51,068 bases of DNA, from positions 1-51,068 of the forward strand of contig MVBO01000104.1 of NCBI GenBank assembly GCA_002261195.1, written 5' to 3'. A model generated the notes under the pieces. It saw only the letters and a program-made list of their open reading frames with translations, made no database searches and was not told where the DNA came from. The stretch comes from Bifiguratus adelaidae. Taxonomy: Eukaryota; Mucoromycota; Endogonomycetes; Endogonales. Of the stretch, positions 45,948-51,068 are shown one piece after another; the stretch's first letter is position 1, and the number at the start of each line of letters is the position of its first letter. Made by a program: the position numbers and the translations under genes.

Positions 45948-47520
45948 ATGCGCGTATTGACGACGTTATGGACATACAAGCCTCATTTGCTACGAACTGG
46001 CTTGCGCATAGTCCAAGTCCATGCTAGACGTCAATGGTCAAGCATTGCGCCCAAGGCAGAGGAAACACGGACAGGTAAAGAGGGAAAATGACGGCTTTGA
46101 TTCAGACCATTGATCTCGCACATTTTGTGATTCAGAGCCCATCTTTACGCAAGACTATGTGCAAATCAACAATGCCATGCACTATAAAGACAGTTGGACC
46201 AACGTGACTCCAAGCATTCTCGCAAGGACGACACGAAAACTTCATTTACATCCAGCGCATCCATTATCCATCATTCGACAAGAGATTGAGAACCATTTCG
46301 GCACCTTTACTCCCCTCAACAACTTTCATCCCGTCGTAAACACCAAGCAAAACTTTGATGATTTGGGATTCCCGAAGGGCCATGTTGCACGATCCACTTC
46401 TGACAACTACTACCTGAACGAAAACATCATGCTCAGGGCTCACACATCGGCTCATCAACTCCAGGGATTGCGCTCAGGATCTTCCAAATTTCTTATCTCC
46501 GGCGACGTGTATCGTCGTGATGAGATTGATGCGTCGCATTATCCCGTCTTTCATCAAATGGAGGGATTTCAGTATTTCGACATGCATCCTACTGTCACGG
46601 AACAGCAAGTCATGGCCGACATTAAATCACAGCAAGCCTTATCAGCATCCAGCATCGATCTAGCCGATAGCACCCTCATCAATGCGGACAATCCACTCCA
46701 AGCCAGGCACCCCGAAGCATGCGTTCAGCCGGTTATTGCCCATCTCAAGCATTCCTTGAATGCCTTGATTCGACGATTGTTCCGACATGAGCCTAACCTC
46801 AAGGTGCGATGGATCGATGCCTACTTTCCATTTACCAGTCCAAGCTGGGAAATGGAGATCTTTTACCAAGGCGAGTGGCTCGAGATCTGCGGATGCGGTA
46901 TCGTGAAGCAAGAGATTATGGATCAAGGAGGTAGGTGCATTGGCAGACGGTTATTTTAACATGTCTGACGTCTGGCATTAAGGACAACCGGACAAGATTG
47001 CCTGGGCATTTGGATTCGGATTGGAACGACTGGCCATGGTTCTCTTTAGCATCCCAGATATCCGTCTCTTTTGGTCTCAAGATGAACGTTTCCTGTCTCA
47101 ATTTGTCTCCAACCAAATCGTCAAGTTTCAACCTTTCTCCAAGTATCCTCCTTGTATCAAGGATATTAGCTTTTGGCTGCCGTCCGAGCAATGGAGTGAG
47201 AACGATTTCTGTGAGGTCGTGCGAGAAAAGGCCGGAGATATCGTTGAAGACGTCAAGATGGTGAGTGACTCGTCATGTCAACGCAATATTCACGGAGGTG
47301 TTCCATAGATTGATGATTTTGTGCATCCCAAAACTAAAAAGCGGAGTCTGTGTTATCGCATTATTTACCGTTCGATGGACAGGCAAGTATACAAGGCTGA
47401 CATCCGTGATCGATTGTCTTACCCTTGGTGTGCAGAAACGTGACGAATGAAGAGATCAATGATATTCAAGAGAGCGTGCGTGATCAAGTGGCTTCAAAAT
47501 TCGGTGTAGAGTTACGATAA
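45948..47520 (+). CDS. Mitochondrial phenylalanyl-tRNA synthetase
   Basis: Monomeric mitochondrial PheRS. The ATG at 45948 encodes a basic, acid-poor presequence ([18 protein letters not shown] and [10 protein letters not shown]). A GT-AG intron leads to [20 protein letters not shown]. Class II core: [24 protein letters not shown]-type region [35 protein letters not shown] (motif 2), [29 protein letters not shown] and [16 protein letters not shown] (motif 3). The C-terminal anticodon-binding fold is [34 protein letters not shown] and [17 protein letters not shown]. All parts are present in five or so exons. Its stop is 51 bp from that of convergent COX15. Confidence 0.95.
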
Positions 47521-47571
47521 TACAGAAGCAACATTCTATGTCTATCATTATTTTGCTTTTAGATCTGACAT

Positions 47572-49033
47572 TTACAATGCAATGGGCACACGACGCATGG
47601 CGTGAACAAGCCATAAGGCTGTCGTGAGAAGTGTCAATGCTCCACCTTGATGGGCAGCCGCTAGATTGATAGGAACCATATAGAGCAAGGTCGTGATGCC
47701 TAAGGTGACCTGAATCGCCGTGACACCGAGCATGGCATTCATGGCCACGCGCGCATTCTTGGGTAGTGGCAGGCGTCGAGAGTAGAGCCAGAGAGCTGTG
47801 ATGGCGGTGGCAGTGGCTTCGGCCATGGTGCGATGATCAAATTGAACCGCGGTGGGATTTTCCAAGAGATTTCGCCACTTGCCGGTATCACCTGGCTTGA
47901 CGAAATCATCAGACCATAGTTCCTTGGTGGGCGGTACGATGCGGCCACCCATGAAGGGAAACTCGTTATAGATAAGACCAGCATCTAGACCAGCGACAAC
48001 TCCACCGGACATTGCAGTCGCAAAGATGAGACAGGCTGCTCCGATGGCCGTACGTCGAAATGTGCGCAATGCAGGGTTGTTCAACGCCACAGCCGTTGAC
48101 TAGAGGATATCAGAACAATGAACGACATCCCGTCAGCACCTCTCTTCTTACCTTGGGATAAGTACCATCGGCGATCTTTGCACTTCGAAGAATATCGGCA
48201 CCCAACAGGACAGACCAGATATAGACCAAAAAGGCCGTGCAGAGATGAGCTGTCAGCCGGTATTGACTCACACGAGGGACAGCACCGGGCTTCTCCATGA
48301 GCGCTCTATCTAATCCAGACTTCACCATGTACCATCCAATAAAACCTTGAAATCCAATCAACGATGCCAAACCAAATACATGCTTGGCAACCCGTCTCGT
48401 CATCATGCCACGTGCAGCAAAATAGAGACCGGGCACGATAATCATTGCTCCGATGAAGCGTCCAATCATCCGATGAGACCATTCCCAGTAAAAGATGGTC
48501 TTGAACTCGTCAAGCGTCATGTGTCGATTCAGTCTATAAACATGCATGTCAGTTTACCGGATAAAACGCACGATCAGCGGTACTTGCATGTGGTACTCGG
48601 GGTACTGCTTATACTTTTCAAACTCTTGTACCCATTCCTCTTCAGATCGTGGAGGTTTCATGCCTGCAATCACGTTCCATTCGGTGATGGAAAGACCGCT
48701 CTCGGTCAACCGGGTTAAACCTCCAACAATGACGATGGCAAAGGTCAAGCCGGCGTTAAAGTAGAGCCAGTAACCAACAATAGGTCGTGTTTTCGTCACG
48801 GTCGCTTGCTTTTGAGCCGTCGCTGTATTGATGGCAGCTGGAATCTCTCTGGTAATAGCCGTATAGCTTCGGATCGGTGCACGGAACGCTGAAGCGGTCA
48901 ATGGTCGCTGAAACCGGTTGGCGGTCGCAAAGAGGCGTTGCGGACTGTAAGCAGGCCTCAACGCACTGCTAGGTCGCAGCATACCACGCGAGAGTAGCCC
49001 TAATGGCCTCAATGCCTTGCCAAGTCGAAACAT
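47572..49033 (-). CDS. COX15: Heme A synthase Cox15
   Basis: Mitochondrial inner-membrane enzyme that oxidises the C8 methyl of heme O to make heme A for cytochrome oxidase. The ATG at 49033 opens a long basic presequence ([18 protein letters not shown]). TM1 lies in [20 protein letters not shown], followed by the family motif [19 protein letters not shown]. Later blocks include [20 protein letters not shown] (heme-ligand His), [67 protein letters not shown] and [15 protein letters not shown]. The four family His residues are all kept. Three exons, roughly 460 residues. Start-to-start spacing with ALG6 is 27 bp. Confidence 0.96.
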
Positions 49034-49060
49034 TGAGAATTCGATCCGAGACAATTCGAC

Positions 49061-50914
49061 ATGTTTTACGTGCTGCTTCCAAAGAGTCAATGGCTCTTTG
49101 CTGCCATTGCTCTTCTCTTTGCTGCACTTGTACGATGGATGGTAGCGTTGGGTCCATACTCTGGTGAGTGGATTACTTTTGGTGCGATGGATGATGCTAA
49201 GAGTGAGATGAAGGGGCCAGAACACCGCCCATGTATGGTGACTATGAGGCTCAACGACACTGGATGGAGTTGACGCTGCATGTACCCATCAAGGAATGGT
49301 ATACGCATGATTTATCGTGGTGGGGCCTCGACTATCCGCCGTTGACAGCCTATGTGAGCTGGATATGTGGAGTAGTGTGAGTATCGGCGGACGCTTACGG
49401 GCTTATGGATTGATAGGGCGCATGTAGGGGTCAAGTTATCATGCCGAAATGGTTTGCTTTATACGATTCGAGAGGCTATGAGGACGCAGAGAGCAAGTTT
49501 TTCATGAGAAGCACCGTAATGGCGTGCGAAATGATCTTTTACATACCGGCATTGGTGTACTACTTCAAGCGCATCGTGAAGGGTTATAGCCTGAAGCAAC
49601 AGGTGTGTGAAGATGTCGGTGGAAATGCGAGCATAGGTTTGACGTTTGATCTAGGATTACATGCTCATGATTGCGCTCCTGCAACCAGCCCTGATCATTG
49701 TCGATCACGGACACTTTCAGTGAGTGGATACTTAGCCATCAGCCATTTCGGCCTGTTCATCATCTCTTGTCTCAGGTACAATGCAGTCATGCTCGGTCTT
49801 TCACTATGTGCCTTCAATTGTCTAGCTACGCATCGCTTTATCACGGCCGCAGTGTTCTTTTCGCTATCGCTCATGTTTAAACAAATGGCATTGTATTTTG
49901 CCATGCCTATTTTCGCCTTCCTACTTTCTCAATGCTTCCGTCAACAAAATGGGTAGGCATTGCTTCAAGTTTTGTTCATCAAAGACTCATGCATGTTTAC
50001 AGGTTCCTTTTGTTTGTGAAATTGGGCATTGCTGTCGTTGCGACCTTTGGCGTCTGCTTATATCCATGGGTGTTGCCTGTATCCGATCTGCTACAAGTAG
50101 CGCATCGCGTGTTCCCGATCGCTCGAGGTCTTTACGAGGACAAGGTGGCCAACGTGTGGTGTGCATTGAGTGTCATTCTCAAGCTCAAGTCGTTGCTCTC
50201 TGTAGAACGATGCATACAGATTAGGTATGGGCCGACGAGTCGCTACCTTTCGCATTGCTTATCTTTTTGTGCGCATAGCCTTGCCATGACGTTTGTTGGA
50301 CTTCTTCCGTCTTGTATCGATCTATTTCGGAAACCCACTCACCAAAAGCTCATCTACGCGCTCGCCAATTGTTCGCTTGCCTTCTTTCTCTTTTCTTTCC
50401 AAGTACACGAAAAGACAATTCTGCTGCCTGCTTTGCCGATACTGCTTCTTTTACCGATAGAGGGGGATGCGGTTATCCTTTTTCAAAATTGGGCCATGTT
50501 TAGGTAAGTTTGATGGAGCAACTCGGCAGGAAATGTACTCAGCGACGATCAAGCATGTTTCCCTTGTTGAGCCGCGAAAAGTTGCAATTGCAATATTTTA
50601 GCCTGTTTGTGCTGTGGAATTGGCTTCAGCAACAGACCCGCCCATCCGAATCAGGCTCCTCGGTAACGCGCATGCTCCATGCAGTAAGTGAGACATGTTG
50701 AATGGTCAAATTTGTTTCCCACTTATACCTGGATCAACAGGCATCCTTTACCATCATGGCCATATGGCATGTTCTACAAGTGACCACACCTCCACCACCA
50801 AGGTTTCCTGACCTCTATACCGTCACCAATTGCATTCTATCGTGCGCGGTCTTTTGTCTCTTCTATCTCTACCTGCACCATAGACAATTCACTGTAAAGA
50901 CAAAGTTAGAATAG
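49061..50914 (+). CDS. ALG6: Dol-P-Glc:Man9GlcNAc2-PP-Dol alpha-1,3-glucosyltransferase (ALG6)
   Basis: Adds the first glucose to the lipid-linked oligosaccharide in the ER. The ATG at 49061 begins with a TM ([20 protein letters not shown]). The lumenal loop carries [20 protein letters not shown] and [16 protein letters not shown], which distinguish ALG6 from ALG8. Next come [100 protein letters not shown] and [10 protein letters not shown]. About eight exons joined by short introns; every exon stays in frame when spliced by eye. About 510 residues. The stop at 50912-50914 is followed after 2 bp by the TatD start codon. Confidence 0.94.
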
Positions 50915-50916
50915 AC

Positions 50917-51068
50917 ATGTCCAAGCTACGGTTTATAGGCAAGTGTGGTTATTAGCTTGCTGTCTTGTGCTCATAGCTTGCAGACATTGGCGTCAACTTG
51001 ACGGATCCTGTGTTTCGTGGCGTGTATCGGGGAAAGACGCTTCATGCAGGTGAGAAACGAACTGATCG
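50917..51068 (+). CDS. TatD-family deoxyribonuclease, 5' end (runs off right edge)
   Basis: Two first exons are visible. Exon 1 is MSKLRFI (ATG 50917). After a 45-nt intron, exon 2 reads DIGVNLTDPVFRGVYRGKTL and HA, then a GT donor. The FIDIGVNLTDPxFRGxYxG start is the classic N-terminus of eukaryotic TatD/TATDN1 metal-dependent nucleases; its Asp belongs to the first metal site region of the TIM barrel. The remainder is outside the window. The promoter must lie inside the 3' coding part of ALG6, or the two share a transcript. Confidence 0.88.
50939..50983 (+). other. GC-AG intron in the TatD gene
   Basis: The donor is ATAG|GCAAGT and the acceptor CTTGCAG. Splicing gives RFI-DIGVNLTDP, the exact family sequence. 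A GT donor six bases further (AAGT|GTGGTT) also keeps the frame but gives RFIGKYIGVNLTDP, which inserts residues and loses the conserved Asp. The GC donor is therefore preferred. Length 45 nt. Confidence 0.7.

Overview
The window is nuclear DNA of a compact, intron-rich fungus. Introns are short (mostly about 45-75 nt, GT-AG, with several GC-AG). The gene set includes a fungal mitochondrial inner-membrane protein (She9/Mdm33), an alpha-aminoadipate-type phosphopantetheinyl transferase, a Pho85/CDK5-like kinase and a Rlm1/MEF2-type MADS factor. A LisH+WD40 LEUNIG-like corepressor, an FKBP25 with its N-terminal helical domain, and an LYRM2-like protein are better known outside Dikarya. I therefore infer an early-diverging lineage such as Mucoromycota. 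The species is not identified.

Layout. Positions 1-139 hold the N-terminal end of a transposase-like HTH protein that runs off the left edge. Positions 510-3140 are non-coding and packed with about 65 copies of TACAGTA/TACTGTA embedded in otherwise unique sequence. Positions 3141-4850 show nothing recognisable. From 4851 come xanthine dehydrogenase, an MCT-like MFS transporter and a broken allantoate-permease-like MFS gene, perhaps the remains of a purine-nitrogen neighbourhood. From 15.3 kb to the right edge the window is a dense housekeeping block. In order it holds RAD17, TYW1, CWC15, a GH27 alpha-galactosidase (with a frameshift at the nucleophile), the LEUNIG-like corepressor, the MEF2-like factor, a SpoU rRNA methyltransferase and ELP5. 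These are followed by the Pho85-like CDK, VPS24, an LYRM2-like protein, a RING E3, a class-V aminotransferase, BCAT, INO1, the PPTase and FKBP25. The block ends with SHE9, PPME1, mitochondrial PheRS, COX15, ALG6 and the start of a TatD nuclease.

Two things stand out. First, the heptamer field matches the excision footprint known for Sleeping Beauty-type Tc1/mariner elements (TA-CAG-TA or TA-CTG-TA), including chained forms TA(CWG-TA)n. It lies next to a transposase-like HTH reading frame. I propose it is a graveyard of repeated transposon excisions, with alternatives stated. Second, the housekeeping block is extremely compressed. Five divergent gene pairs have only 14-33 bp between their start codons. 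One convergent pair has 2 bp between stop codons, and ALG6 is followed after 2 bp by the TatD start codon. Exon-intron structures were worked out by eye, so CDS entries give gene spans from start to stop including introns.
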